From Styela clava (taxonomy: Eukaryota; Chordata; Ascidiacea; Stolidobranchia; Styelidae), in the NCBI RefSeq assembly GCF_964204865.1, contig NC_135262.1, positions 7,440,001 through 7,504,000 on the forward strand: 64,000 bases of DNA, given 5' to 3'. The position numbers and the translations under genes are program-made. Below, piece after piece: positions 12,701 through 25,906 of this stretch (within the stretch, counting starts at the first letter, position 1; the number at the start of each line of letters is the position of its first letter). Under the pieces are notes generated by a model. That model saw only the letters and a list, made by a program, of their open reading frames with translations, searched no databases and was not told where the DNA came from.

Positions 12701-15700
12701 AAGATGAAGTTGCTGTCGCTGGTAGAGAAGATGCCAAATCTATGGAACTGAAATCACCTGTGAAAAATGACGAATACATCTGATTTGCAAACTTTTTCAC
12801 ATGAACTAAATGCTGTGTCGCTGTTCTTATTTCACACATATTATTACAGACTGTGTAATTCTGAACTTTTGGAACTTGTCCCTCTGAAAAAGGTTATTAT
12901 CCGTCAAACTCAATTTATCATAAGTTGTCACGCATTGTGTTTACTATATATGGTACATGATAGTAAATGGATGGAAGTTATGGCAAACTGGGTATGATGG
13001 CTGAGATCTTTTGTTGGAAATATGAGTTCCAAAAGTTCAGATGTTACCAAGCATGCAGATTCCAACATATTATGGCCCATAAGCAGTGCTGGGCAGTCCC
13101 TAAATCCTAAGTCATGAGTTACGTTGGGTCACAGGACAAAGGAGACCCAAGTTGAGTCCCTGGAGGCTAGTAGATCATGGGTCCAAGTCATTCCATTCAG
13201 ATGACCCGTCTGTCACTTCGAGTGTTAGATAAGTGGTGACTTGAATCCAACTCAGTCTCCCCAAAACTGCCCATAACCATTACAACAGAATCCTACCCAC
13301 ATAATTTCAATTACCTTGATTCTGTAAAAATTGCAGAAATTCAGGATCATTCAAAAATTCATCTTCATCTTCTGCCATCATTTTTGCGAGAATGTCTGGA
13401 CTCAATGTAATGCCAGGGACAACCGGGGGCATATCAACCCCTGATGTGATTGTGGGTCCAGATATTTGTGGATTCGGAATTGACGTCGGCTTTTTTGAAC
13501 TAAGTTTGGGTTTCGGGGCTGAAGGACGTGGTGGTGGTCGCTTCGCTTTCTCTTTTTCCTCAATTCTACAATGGCAAAAAAAATATTAGAAGTCAAAGTA
13601 AGAAAGATAAAGAAAACAACATTAAAGATGTAAAACTAAATTTTTGAATATCCTCCAATCTTACTTTTTATAAATCTTGCTTCTTTTTTCTTCATTTTCA
13701 CCACAAAACTCTTTTGCCCTTTCATGAAGTTGTTTCGCTTTTGTGAAAACTTCAGCAAAAAATTTTTCACCCTCCTTACATTTATGAAGAACTTCATCGA
13801 ACACTTCACAAGATAGGACTAAGTTGCCGACTTTCTGGTCTACCCTAAAAAGATAGTTAATACATTATTAGCAAGAGAGAAATGTTCAAATATATGGACA
13901 CAAAAATGGAAACCGAATCCTATTATTGGTTACATAAACAATCATAATATATGATGACTTGGAGTCCAGCAATCCCATCCCACACAATTATCATAGAAGA
14001 ATTTAAAACTTCAAACCAGCGCATTGTAATCGAGAGTGCTATAGAAAGAGTAGCAACAATGTATAGCATGGTGTGCCAACAGTTTCAAACGCTGTCAACA
14101 AAAGAGCGCCTAGAAATATCATAATGCAAAACGCAAACCTTTCTTTCTCAGTATCAACAGTTTTTCTGATTTTGGTATATCGTGCATTAGCCTCAGTTAC
14201 TGCATCTAGAATATTATCTTGAGCTGACAGATTCTTGTTAATGGTATCAATATGAGAATCATGCTTCTTCAGTTCTTCTTTAAAAAGATCCTGGGAAACG
14301 ATATAGGATTTTAAATATACCAGTAGCGAAGTACCTGTGGAACTAATAACTTTAAAACAGAAAGGTGTGCAAAGTGGAGACCAGTTATTTATATTGCATA
14401 AAACTCTAATATGTCTATACCAAGGCTTTTAGACAGGGTCATCAGATCCCTAGTATAATTTTGACCATAATGCCATTATTCTCTAACATACATTTGTTGG
14501 CTTTTCATTATTATAATTAGCAAATACGAAGGTATTCCTAGGATATATGTACCAGGTTGGGGTTAGGCCATAATTTCATTCCCATTTTCCCTATTTCAGT
14601 TCTATTACAAGTTCGGAGACTGTCTGTGTTAGCCAAGTGAATATACCGTACCTCCTGCTCATAGGTTGATGTAAAGTAGGCGAACAAAATTATTTAACTC
14701 CATATTGGTACGTGCACTTCTAGAGCGCCAATAAGAGAGCTGATAGAAGGCCGTAAAAAGCAAAATTAGTTATTACTAATGCCACCCTATACATAATACA
14801 AACCTCCTGATCAACACCATGTTTCGTGACCAGTGTTGAGGTGACGTCGTCTGATTCCATTTGTTGTCTCAATTCTTGCAGAAGATTTTTACGTTGCACT
14901 TCCATTTCAACAACTTTGTCACAAAGTTTGCGAATCAGTTCGACAACGTTTTTATCTTCTTCACCTACATTTGGGAAAATATCGAATATATCATGAAAAA
15001 AAAGAATGCTGGTTATCTCTCAATTATCAAAATTAATAAAAAATTTTACTCAGTAAATCAGCTATATTTGTTAAATTCAATTCTCCTTTCAAGGAATCCA
15101 TTCCGCCAGCAATTAACTTCATATTATTAATATGAATCCTACATGCAGTATGTAGATCGTCATTCATTTGCGTAGCCTGAGACATAAAAAAATTAGATTT
15201 GATAAAGGAAAATTAATGCTCCCGTAGGATTTGTACCAAGATGGCGCACAACCTGAACATAGCATAATTATGTACCAGGTTCGGGTTAGCAGGTTGTGCG
15301 CCATCTTAGAACGAAAACTACGGGAATGCCAAAAAAAACAATTCAGGAATTTGAATAGAAGAAAATTTTAAATTCAGAATCCATTGTAGTTTTTTTAATT
15401 TTTCAAAATAAAACCAAAACAAATGCAGATGAGCCACTTTTCATTTGAAATATTTGTCCACGTTTGAGTGTCTGATTGTCAGATATGTATGTCTCTTTGT
15501 CAATACCTTTGTTCGGACCAAATAGCAAATGACTAAAATACCTTATGATGGATTTCTTTGTAAACAGTAAGTTCTTTTTTAATTCCTTCAACATCTTCTG
15601 ATGTAGAAAATGCATCTTTACCGGCAACATCCTACAATAAAAGTAAATGAATACAATAAAAATATCTGTTTCAAAAAAAGACAACGTCTCGCAAAATTTG

Positions 15701-18700
15701 AAATATCAATATGCCAAGCTGGATTGTGCCGAGAAGTACTTGAACCAAACCTGGAATTTTAGATCTTCAGTTTCTTCATTCTCTGCAAGAGCTAGAATAT
15801 CATCCAGTATTGAATCCAAGTCAGAATAAACTTCAGATAGATCTAGAAAAAAAAATAAAAAACCATGTTAATGTGAACAATATGGAAATATGTAATTGCC
15901 ATCAGATATATATAAATTTGAAAATCCATATGAATGTTAACAATCTTGAAAGACAGAATTGTGTACAGTTTTATGAGATAGTTCCAATTTGTACCTATTT
16001 AGACTGTAGAGATATAATACACGTAATCCTTTCCTATTGTAAAAAGTAAATCTTGTATATTTCAGAATGAAATAAAAATAAGTTGCACAAATGAAATTCC
16101 AAGATATCCAGAGAAAATACATAAATTACAATAATGACACTTTTCTACTAACCTTGCATTGCTTGTTGTAACTTTGTGATGGGAGATTGATCTACACTTA
16201 ATTGAGCACATTTTTCAATCAAGGTTTGATCCAACTTGCTTGTTTCCGTGTAATTGATTAATTTGTTAGGATTCAGTTCAATCGATTGTTTGTATTGGCT
16301 GAAAATAATATGTAGAATTGACTAGAATACTTGTAATGAGACTGCCGATTAGTCATTTTAAATATCTTTCATTGACAATTGAATAAGATTATTATTTTTA
16401 TATTAAATTACTGTATTTAGGTTAGATGTTGCCCAGCATGAGTTCATAAAATTGAATTCTATGAGAGATGTTCAAGAGCGAGAATATTGATGGAATTTTT
16501 GCATTTATGAGGTGGTTTTGAGCCAGTCTCAACCAAACATTAAGCTCTGAAAATCAATCGATTCACTGTTTAGTACCCCTTCCTGCATTTCCGAAAAAGA
16601 TTGAATTTATGTTGGCTTCTATTTATTTTTTGTTAAGAATGTATTCAGAATCCTAAATTACTTGGTTTCATCCAGTCAAGAACAATAGGGAGTAATATTT
16701 TGCATAATGATTGAGCTATCTTGTATTTTTCCCTTCTCGCCAATATTAATATACAGAAAAAATCATTCTATTGCTACTTTACATTTGTATATTTAGTTAT
16801 ATAAACTTACTTTAACACTTCATCTTTCTCAACAATTTTTTCAACAACAGATCTCAAAAGCTTCGCTTTTTCTTCACTGTAAATTAAAATATATAAATAC
16901 AGAAAAATTTGAAACCAAAATTGACTTTGTATAAAAACATAATAACAATAAAAATAGCATTATATAAAAGCATACAGTGTATCCCTCCTATTTCATCATT
17001 CAAATCATAGTCAATGCTCAATCAACCATAGAACATATATGATGCCATAAATAATCCATACACAAATATTCATATAAATATTCAAATACTTCACTGAGAT
17101 GATAAGTTCAGAGTTGGATGTGAAAGTCATGTGCTCCATAAATAAATAAACAGTTGTAATTTGAGAACTAACCATAGATTTTTGTGTTATATAACATATT
17201 CATATTTGGAAATATTTTGGTATGCCTACGTCTATTAGTATCGTTACTTTGGTGTTTACTAATAATAAAAATGTGTAAAATGGGTGGTCAAATTTAAATA
17301 TTGAAATCCAATATGGTGAAATAATCGACAAAATCAACGAATCGATTGTGTCACCATGCCGCAATGAATAAATGAACCATTTTTTATGATGCTTTTTCAC
17401 TTTACATTATGTTGCTGAATAACATAATTTTCCAAGGTGTAATATAGTCAAGATATTATGTCATTCTCCTTAGCAAATGGTTCAAGATCAACCAGCAGAA
17501 TCATTATGCCCTTAAAAAGCTATAAATTTGTCTGGCTGTTAGTTTGTTAATTGGTTCTAGTTAATTAATTCTATTTGAATGATTATACAAATGGTCCTAT
17601 TAAACATTAATATGGTAATTTAATAACACAGAATGTGAAAAAAAACTCCAAATGCATTTTTAATTATAATCTGGCCTAATCTAATCAGCATTCACCAACC
17701 TGTATGTTGATGCAGCAAGGTGTGCTTCCATTGGAACAAGTTTAGCGAAGATATCTGGTCCTGTCAAAGATTCATTTGCTGGTTCGAATGGTAGAGCTTT
17801 CACAAGTGAAGCACCTTTCACTTCTGGCAGCACAGACGCATCGGGAACTTTGTCATGATATACAAAATTATTGTCTTTTACGGAACTGTTATACCTGAAA
17901 AGAAAAAGCAAATATTTTAACTAACATTAAAATAATATGTTTGAACGGAAATGTATGTATTATTTATCATCAACAATAAGACACATGAAAAGCTAATGTA
18001 ATTTGTCAGAACAGATGCAAAATATCCACTGGTTGAAGTCTATTTGCAAACAAAACTACCAAATTTTAAAGGACATATAATAATACTTTTCAAAGAGTTT
18101 TTTTTTTGATAGTGCATATTGCCAATCAACGCTCAGAAGCTCAAAGAACAATTAGGAAGTTTTTCATCACGTTTTTACTCATAATATATGCTACAGGGTG
18201 AGATTGGCTATAGTATTTTCATGTCTTATGTTTTTAACCTCATTTAAGGTTGAGGCAGCCTTACTGCTCTGGTCTGGAATATTGTATTTTTGTGCCAAAG
18301 TGGAGTTTGATATAAATTCTCAAAATAATATTTATCTTATTATACTCAGTTTAACAAAATATTCAGAGCCAAATAGTATGATGTTCTAGAATACTTTTTG
18401 CAAATAATTTCAACTGATCTGAACGCATCTATAAATCAAATTTTGTCAAATTAAAATTGGCATACACTCACCAATTATAAAAAAAACAAAAAAAATTTCT
18501 AATATCATTAGTTTAAATTGAATTGTTCAATATCCCCAACTCAAATTTGATTGTTTATATATAATGTCAATAAGTTGTTGAAGAAATTTTATTCTTCGGT
18601 TAGACTTTTCCACATATTTTAATATTTGTTAGTTACCCTACTACATATCAAGACTCTCCCAGTTGAAAAAAAAAATCTAAAATCAGTGCAAACACTAGTG

Positions 18701-21700
18701 AATTATACTGAAATTGAGTATCATAAAACCAAAGACATTAACTCATAAAATACCTCAACATACAGACAACATAGAGCCCAACATTTTAATTTACCCTACC
18801 TCTATATAATGGTTTTATAGCATGAAATCTAGTACATACACTGAGAAAGAATACTGTAATTGAGTTCTATAAAAATGTAGGCAGTAACGTATAAAATCTG
18901 AGTATACTGGCAAGCAACATATGGTCAAATATTTTGAACAGTAAGCATAAAGCGAAATAATTGTGAAGCTATTTCCTATAGCTGTTAATTACTATTCAGC
19001 ATTTACTCAGTAGTTGGATTAATAATCAGATAGGCCTACAGGATACTGCTGTATACTGCTATATACGAATGTACAGTAAAATTTTAAAATGCCACGAATT
19101 AATATGTAAAAAGATGCATATAATTTCAACTATTCAGTATTCAGGTTTTTCAGAAAGGTAATTCATATAATTCAAGTTTCAAAGTGTTTAAGAATAGAAA
19201 CATTTTGAAGTTTCATTTCAAAAATCAACATTTTAAGCAATCGAAGTCTCACAGTGTGAACAAAAAGCCCTTCATTTCTTAAAATTATAGATAATAAAAA
19301 AATATTCAAATCACTGTTAAAATCTTAAGTTTACTGTAATTCTGACTCCCAAATTTATGGAATATAGATCAACATCTATATAATTATGTTCTTCATTAAA
19401 CATCATCTAATTTAGAATAAAACCAAGATTAGTATTTCAGAATTGTATTGGCCATGAATCTGAAACAAATAACTGGCTAACTAAACCCATACCAGTCACG
19501 AACAAATATGTAAATCCTGTCCTAAATCCTTGCTAAAAGTACTTATTACATACGGTAAACAAAGGCACGTTGGACTATTGGTTAAAGCGTTAGACTTAAC
19601 TATGACCGCATGACAGGTTCAACCCATACTCATCATCTCACCCAGAGTATGGGTGAGCAATGTCGAACCGAAGAGTTCCGGTCTTTACAAAATAAAGTAG
19701 TTACTCAAATATCAGTGAAATCTTATATAGAGACTTGTGTAGAGCAAAATAAAACATGGGATAAAAGTATAAATGCCCAATCTTAACTTACTTTCCATTC
19801 AAAACATCAGATGTAAATTTCAAAGCTTCGTCAACTTTCAATCTAGTATCTTTCTGTAGATTCTTAGCGAGTTTGGTCGTTTCATTCAAATGCCCAACCG
19901 AAGCTCCAAAGAATGCAACAGCTTGGCCGTATTTGTCTTGATCTAATGAATTATTTCCCATGTAGTACTAGAAGAAAAGGAGTACAATATTGAGTGCTTG
20001 AATAGTAGGGTAGGGTGGTTCACGTAACCGCTGGTTGGTTACGGCTTCCTCCACCATCGAGTCCATGCTTCCGAAAACAAATACCTGGCTGACTAATCCC
20101 ATACCCGACCTGGACTGGTAATCGGACGAGAGGCCGTGGTTCGCCATATGATTAAGCCGTCTTATCGGCTTTACTCTCCCCGGGATAAATATGTAAATCC
20201 TAGTGTAAGAAAAGTGTGCACTAATGGAAAACAATGAGTTAAAAACAATGGGTTTGGGTCCCATTGGAACATTACAAGGTGTGAATGCCGTAAACCACAT
20301 TTACATGTGTGACATTTCAGACAACCAAAGTTGGTATTTCCCCGTTAAACAAAACAAACTAAAATTTCCACATTCAAATTGGGACACCGCCACTATCCAA
20401 TTGAAACTATAAGAAAACTATTACACGCTATATATACCTTTGTAATAGCTGAATAATATGCAACTTTGAAAGATATGATTCTTTTCCAATGTTGATGAGC
20501 ATGACTTCCGAGCGTATCCTTACAGTCTTTATTTTCAAGACTTTGTAAGCATTGTTTATAATAGTCGACAACTTGTTGACTTATTTTCGACACAATGCTG
20601 TGTTTTCTATTGTCTTGCATTGATTTTTCCAACAAGCATTCTTGGCCCTGAGCCTAGCATACAAATGAAAATTTTGTTTTAGTTCTGAACGATGTTTGAG
20701 TTATTAAGTATCTTTTCTCATAAATAGGCTGTTCACAAAAATATGATCAAACATAGGGAGATACTAAAATTTCAAAATTCTTGGAATGTCCTAGATTCAA
20801 AACATCTTACCTAATTTCTAACACGCTAAGTTAGGTCATTAAACCTTGGCTTGAACCCAAAATGTTATAAGTGCTAGACAAAGGTGTACTATATTTTATT
20901 ATATATTATGTTACACATACTTATTTATTACTTTATCTATTATTTATACACTTTTACCCAGAGTATACTAATGTTGCATCAACACTCTTGCAATGTACTG
21001 AAAAACTGGAAGAAAATGTGATCAGTTCAATCAATAAATCAGGTCAATTCCAGTTTGTAAAAAATTGTAATCAGTTTGTAATAAATTGGGTGGAAAATGT
21101 CATCTCCACGGTCCTTCCAAAAATAATACTTCTTTACATATCTTTAGATATCAGTAGCTGCTTGTATGAAGTCTTATTCAGAGTGAAAGCATACAAAAAG
21201 CGCAAATGTCTGTAAAACGAAACGTTTGAAGAACAAAATTTATCCAATCTTATACTTACAAGCATAACATTGATGAAAAGTTTCAACATGAACTGACTAA
21301 TATCTGGACTTAACGTTGTATCAAAATGATCAGCGATGTATGAAAACAATCCTGCAGCACATTGAAAGTGAACACACGATATTCTGATCCCTTCCTCCGT
21401 TGTTCTGTTATCCATGGCTCCAAGAGAGGAATGAAAAGCTCCTGTTTGGTAAAAATAAACATGACGAGATAATCAGTGCTCTTGTCTTTGACCCACAGGG
21501 TTGAGATTTGAGTTTGAGTATGTCCGTCTGTGTTTTTGAATTGTATCAGGTTGAATTGTGTTGTTTAAATATAGCCTCAGTCGAAAAAACAGAAAACAAA
21601 TTCACTTTTTCACTGATTTTACGAGAATGCAAAAAAATATGAAACATTAAAATGATGGGTTACAATTTAAACTGTTTTTCTACCACAAATATAATAATAA

Positions 21701-24700
21701 TATGAAATTGATAAGTATTGTTACACAATGTTACAAAACAAACAAATTATATTGATTATCAAACAAAGCAAACAATAAAATGATACATTCTTACCTATAT
21801 TGAATAGAATAGCAGTCTGTTCAAAAGTAAAACTTTCATGAACTGTGAGAATTCCAGTGAAAGCATCTTGCCTGAATATAAGAAAATAATAATTGAATTT
21901 CTCAGAAATTCAAACAGCATCTTAAAAGAAGTTCAGCTTTTCACTGTGAGTGCAATATAACATGAAATTAATGAAACATTTGTCTCGTCTCCTAATGTCT
22001 TTGTTTAATAGAGATGCACATAGACAAGGGTTATTCAATCTAAGCCCTCGGCACTCCTAGAAGAGCCACAGAAAGATGCTTTGTAGCCATGATTAAAGAC
22101 GTTCACCAGGTACCATTGCCATGACTATAGTCATTAAAGTAAATTAACTGCGATTTATTCAACTTTTATACTGTAATTCATTTATTCTTTTGCTCTAGTT
22201 TGTTGGCTTTTTATAAAAAAACATGGCACATAAAATAACTGATGGAAAAGAATGATTAGAAGCATAACTATGTATTCTTATAGAAAAGCAGGAGACCGCG
22301 AGTGTTGAGAGTCTTTGGAAGGACGCAATGGAGCACGAAAGTATGAGAACGAATGATATAATATTCAGGTAAAATACCCGCACATGTTCAAAATAGTTTC
22401 AGAGGAGATAGATAACCTACAATAAAATCAATATAAACAGCAAAATTTCCCTTTGTGGGAAATCACATTCATTCATTCAGATAAGAATGTTCCATAACTA
22501 TGTATTTACATAGAACACTAATGAAAATCCTGTGACGACATACCACATGCATAGTCATTCATGGTATTTCAACTCTGTTAATTATTTACCAGTACGTCAG
22601 TATGGTTTATTAACCCTTTCCGTGCGGTGGGCACGTATACGTACCCACGACAAAACTCGCTAGATTGCGGCGGGTACGTTGATGTACTCCACTGTTTTAT
22701 TTAGCAATCGGTCGCAAACTGTTGGTCTAGTTTTTCCGGGTTTTAGTTTATTGATAAGAAGTCTTCTTCGAGATTAACATAAGCGACGGTAAATCTCGCT
22801 TTCGTTTACCATGGGAATTTTATTTGCGGCGGAACGAGGGAGTGTTTTTGATTCGGTGTTTTTTGGGTGGTAATAGAAGACATATTATCCCTTCCATCTA
22901 CCAAAGTATTTTGAGTTAGATAACGAAATTGCTACAGCAATATTATGCTATTGTTTGCCAACCAAGAAGCATTAACAGTAAAGGATTTAGCAAATATTTC
23001 TATTTTTTATCACGGTTTGAAGTTTCAACACCCAAGAAAAAAAAATGCCTTTTTTCTATCCGGTTTGTGACTCAGACCACCCCTTTTAAAAAAAATTTTT
23101 TTTAATCACCAATTGCAAGCTCTTTAAATAAGCTTTCCAACGAGCCGTCAGTGGGCAGCAGTGGATCATTACTTTTTCGTTAGTCGATCGATTAGTTGTG
23201 GGGGTACAAATGCATAAAGTCGGCGTAGCAAATACGATTATTTAATAAAAAATAAAAATCGCATGAAAAGGGTTAAGATATAAATAAATAAAAATTTGAT
23301 TGATATTTTGTTATATTATTCATAGATATGATATTTATTCTAAATGATAACTTGTGTGTCATCACCTTGATTTGAACAAACCATCATAAAAATATCTTCC
23401 AAATTTTCAGATTATAATGAGGCCAAAATGGTTATTGAATATCTGTTCAAGTACAAAATTCAACATCCGATAAACAGTTTTCAAAAGTGGTAAATTGAAA
23501 GATAATGTCAGAGTCTGAGCAATGATGATGAAGAAAGTTGCTTCGTATTGAACTCAATAATGGTGTATTAGTTAAAATTGGGAGATTCTGGTTGAAATAT
23601 ATTTCTCATATTTTGTCATATATGAGATTTGAAGTGAGCTGTGAAGTGTTGAGTTTGACATAATTATATTAATATTACGGCTGGAGTCAGAGTTATATCT
23701 GATTGTTCATTCATAGTAAAAATAGTACAGTCTTCATAAATACTTCAAAAGTCAAAATTTCTGACTTCTAATTGCTGTGATCGAAGTCAAAAATACAACA
23801 AAAACTAAAGAATCAGTAATTTGACTAATCATTCTCAACGAATTAAAAAACGCTAGCAAGCACCAAATTTTTATAGTCAAAATTTGGTTTTCTATGAGTT
23901 GAGAACTACGGTAGTCTTGGAGTTGAAATTGGAGTTGGTGTCATTTTTGAATGGTTTGGAGTGTGGTCTCTGATGTTAATTTTTCACAGCCCGATTATGT
24001 GCTAAATTTTCACAACACTGATCAAAACATATTATCTTTAAACAAAATATTACCATGTAAACGTTGCCTTGATTGCGTCATCACCAGAAAATGGAAATCT
24101 ACTTTGCATATAATGAAGTTGTCCATAATACTTTTTCAGAGTATTACAACCATCAAAATCGATCAATAACAAGGCTTTATATGCAGCAGATTGTAATTCG
24201 ATAAACTTTTCAATTGCGTCATTGTATTTATCAGGATCATCTCCATATTCTTCTTTGATGTGCTGAAAGTATACAAACTTTTTCATGTAAATTGCTCAGA
24301 TAAAAATTATGTTCCGATGGAAAAAATATCTCTATGTTAATAGGTAAAATGATCGAACATAGAGATATTACAATTGAGATAAAAATTACCAATGCTACTT
24401 TTATAGATTTTGATTTCAACATTGGCTTGAAAAAAGATCGATCATGCAGAAGTAATAGAAACTCAAAAATGATTTGATTTATAAATTATCATGATTCAAG
24501 CTAGTTTCAGATTGAATTTGAAAGTGGAATAAGAATTGCAGGAAGTTTCGAAGTTCTCGTAATTTTTTGGTGGCGCAGTCAGGTGGGGGTTAGGATTGAC
24601 ATAGGCAAAAATCTTCAACGGCCACTAGAAGTACTTTACGTACGAAACTACACGAGACCCGAAAGAATTCTATATCTAGCTCAAATATTAGAATACCTTT

Positions 24701-24840
24701 TTAAGTCCTTCTGTGATTTGTTGTTGTGTTGCTTCATGAATATCCTCACTTGGCATTCCAGTCCACTCCAAAGACGAATAATCAAATGAATTTGGTTTAA
24801 GCTCAATTTCGAGCATTGGCATCCGAGGAACACCCTCCAT
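755..24840 (-). CDS. PTPN23: Tyrosine-protein phosphatase non-receptor type 23 (HD-PTP), BRO1-V-PRD-PTP-PEST; 27 coding exons
   Basis: ESCRT-associated BRO1 protein that sorts ubiquitinated receptors at endosomes. I assembled 27 exons with GT-AG ends and consistent phases, 7428 nt, 2475 residues: 24840-24697, 24262-24054, 21871-21795, 21441-21260, 20653-20438, 19967-19792, 17894-17700, 16876-16811, 16298-16153, 15842-15751, 15631-15542, 15176-15050, 14964-14804, 14290-14139, 13844-13665, 13565-13315, 12757-9702, 8860-8681, 8232-8048, 6699-6497, 5790-5684, 4985-4801, 4144-4040, 3471-3333, 2584-2474, 1737-1612, 1321-755. The N-terminus MEGVPRMPM resembles vertebrate HD-PTP. BRO1 spans about residues 1-365 (QLHYMQSRFP; YYMG), the coiled V domain to about 735, and a Pro/Gln/Met-rich region 822-1840 lies in one exon. 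The PTP domain spans about 1901-2245 (KNRFQDIVPFD, DDYINAS, WPE, HCESGVGRTG with Cys2161 and Arg2167). A 230-residue acidic/Ser-rich tail ends in DPLSGLDPLWTLRK. Human HD-PTP has about 1636 residues; the excess is in the Pro-rich region. Confidence 0.95.
3040..4144 (-). other. PTPN23: PTP P-loop exons of HD-PTP (active-site signature split by an intron)
   Basis: Exons 4144-4040 and 3471-3333 encode the WPD-loop end and the P-loop. The catalytic His-Cys ends the first exon, and the codon for the next residue (Glu) spans the intron. The signature reads HCESGVGRTG, so the nucleophile Cys and the Arg are kept. The usual Ala of HCSAGxGRTG is Ser and the WPD loop is WPE (WPEHRLPSS). Vertebrate HD-PTP shows the same Ala-to-Ser and Asp-to-Glu changes, which are linked to very low or absent catalysis. 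Confidence 0.85.
3706..3920. mobile_element. Mariner/Tc1-like MITE with TA target duplication
   Basis: A 211-bp element at 3708-3918 lies in an HD-PTP intron. Its ends are inverted (CAGTGATACCTTGG against CCGAGGTATCACTG) and it is flanked by TA on both sides. The interior repeats ACCGAATTGTTC motifs. It has no coding capacity. The TA duplication and the CAGTG-type ends point to a Tc1/mariner/pogo source. Confidence 0.75.
9108..9262 (-). mobile_element. tRNA-derived SINE-like element
   Basis: The minus strand contains a perfect B box (GGTTCGAATCC) within a plausible 5-bp T-arm (GCAGG/CCTGT), then a tail with CATATGATTAAGCC and CCCGGGATAAATA. The tail recurs on the plus strand at 20133-20197. 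The 5' half is too degenerate for a functional tRNA. It lies in an HD-PTP intron. Confidence 0.5.
9421..9663. mobile_element. Fold-back MITE, 227 bp, with 8-bp target duplication
   Basis: Element 9429-9655 has terminal inverted repeats of about 32 bp with one mismatch (GGTACTCCCGAAGTATGTGA...). Direct repeats accaaatc flank it at 9421-9428 and 9656-9663. The 8-bp duplication is typical of hAT-type integration. Shorter relatives sharing the CCAAGATGGCGCACAACCTG core lie at 15218-15331, 36341-36438 and 37.5-37.8 kb; degenerate ones at 14540-14665 and 38121-38336. Confidence 0.75.
9970..10625 (-). repeat. Tandem repeat encoding GQNQMPQ units in the HD-PTP Pro-rich region
   Basis: Inside the 3056-nt exon the minus strand encodes seven imperfect units starting (G/S)QNQM and continuing with a Met/Pro/Gln/Ser/Val-rich stretch, for example GQNQMPQQNVMPQSSSG. 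Units run about 28-50 residues. Starts recur near 9975, 10062, 10149, 10248, 10350, 10498 and 10598. The reading frame is intact through all of them. Confidence 0.85.
15218..15331. mobile_element. Short fold-back MITE related to the 9.4-kb element
   Basis: Left arm CTCCCGTAG...ACCAAGATGGCGCACAAC and right arm GTTGTGCGCCATCTTAG...CTACGGGA are inverted copies around a short loop. It lies in an HD-PTP intron between exons at 15542 and 15176. I could not see a clear target duplication. Confidence 0.6.
19567..19700 (+). mobile_element. Possible tRNA-derived SINE fragment
   Basis: An A-box-like TTGGACTATTGG and a B-box GGTTCAACCC are spaced as in a tRNA gene, but the arms do not pair well, so a functional tRNA is unlikely. 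A related remnant (ACAAATAACTGGCTAACTAA) lies just upstream at 19.46 kb. In an HD-PTP intron. Confidence 0.3.
20055..20200 (+). mobile_element. SINE-like fragment, same family as 9.1 kb
   Basis: The plus strand carries CCGTGGTTCGCCATATGATT followed by CCCCGGGATAAATATG, matching the tail of the minus-strand copy at 9108-9262. It lies in the intron between HD-PTP exons at 20438 and 19967. Confidence 0.5.
22610..23276. mobile_element. PiggyBac-like non-autonomous element with TTAA duplication
   Basis: TTAA at 22610-22613 and 23273-23276 flanks a 659-bp segment. Its ends are inverted repeats: CCCTTTCCGTGCG on the left, and the complement CCCTTTTCATGCG on the right (2 of 13 differ). TTAA targets and CCCTTT termini are hallmarks of the piggyBac superfamily. 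No transposase ORF is present. It sits in the intron between HD-PTP exons 2 and 3. Confidence 0.8.
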
Positions 24841-25906
24841 GACTAGCTATTTGGGTAACCCCACCTATAACTGTATAACCAAACTAATCTTTTTTCCGAT
24901 CCTAACAGCTTTTATTTTTATGCTTTATTTTTGAGTGCGCTTATTTTTCAAGTACATACATAGAAATGCTGGAAAATATATTTAAAATATAAATAGATAG
25001 ATAGCTTCTATTTCGATTCATTCGCAAAAAATAAAACAATACACAAAAAAAGAGAAAGGCGAAGAATCTGGAAAGTGAGCAAAACCAAAAAAATTTTATA
25101 ACTATTAAACGCGTTCACTCCCGTAAAAGAAAAAAACAAATCACAACAAGCATGAACATGAATACAAACAATTGGTCAATATTCAGGCGTCTAACTTCAT
25201 AATCAAATTACGTGCAATTATTTACAACTAAAATAGTGAACTGAATAGCGGGTGTGTGCGCGATGTGTAAGACGGTATGTAAACAAACAACCGAACAAAT
25301 TGTTTCCAGATGAAAAAGTGTAAACCTATGCGGCTATGCCGGCATTTCGTGCTTAAAACCATAAAAAACAAACTATCGAGTAAATCCTATTCCGGTATCT
25401 TCTTCATCTTTATTTGGTTTCAAAAAAAGTCAAATTAATTTCTAAACACAGAAAAAACAAAATATCAAACCGGCAAACAAAAGTTTCTAAGCTGATTGAT
25501 GGGAGATTGGGATCCCGTGATATTTACGTCAATCAGGAAACCACTCGCGCAAATTATTTTTTTGCCAGTAGATGTCGCTACAGGCCGACTATTTATAAGT
25601 AGTGTTCCCAAATGTAAAATAAGCTTAAAAATATTTATTTTTTGTTGAAAAATTCAATATAAAATATGACAAAAAATATATATATATCTATATTATAAAT
25701 CTATATTTATATCCAATTGAATATTGAACAAAAACATCATCATGCTAATAATTTAGAGTCAAAAAGAACACTACGCCACAAAAGTACCTGTCGCTATGTT
25801 TGCAATCAAACAAATGTAAACATTTGTCCGTCAGTTCGCGAGTTGCCGTCTTGTCGCCGGTTTGTGTCTCGGTTTTTGCAGATTTGCGACGGTTTTCATT
25901 ACAATT
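24841..25906. promoter_or_regulatory. Divergent intergenic region between HD-PTP and CFAP418
   Basis: About 1.07 kb separates the two head-to-head start codons, so both promoters must lie here or overlap. The sequence is AT-rich with an AT microsatellite near 25676-25715. A pyrimidine-rich tract ending in AG lies at about 25866-25881, 25 nt before the CFAP418 ATG, and could be a 3' splice site of a 5' UTR intron or a trans-splice acceptor. No TATA box is convincing. Confidence 0.4.
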
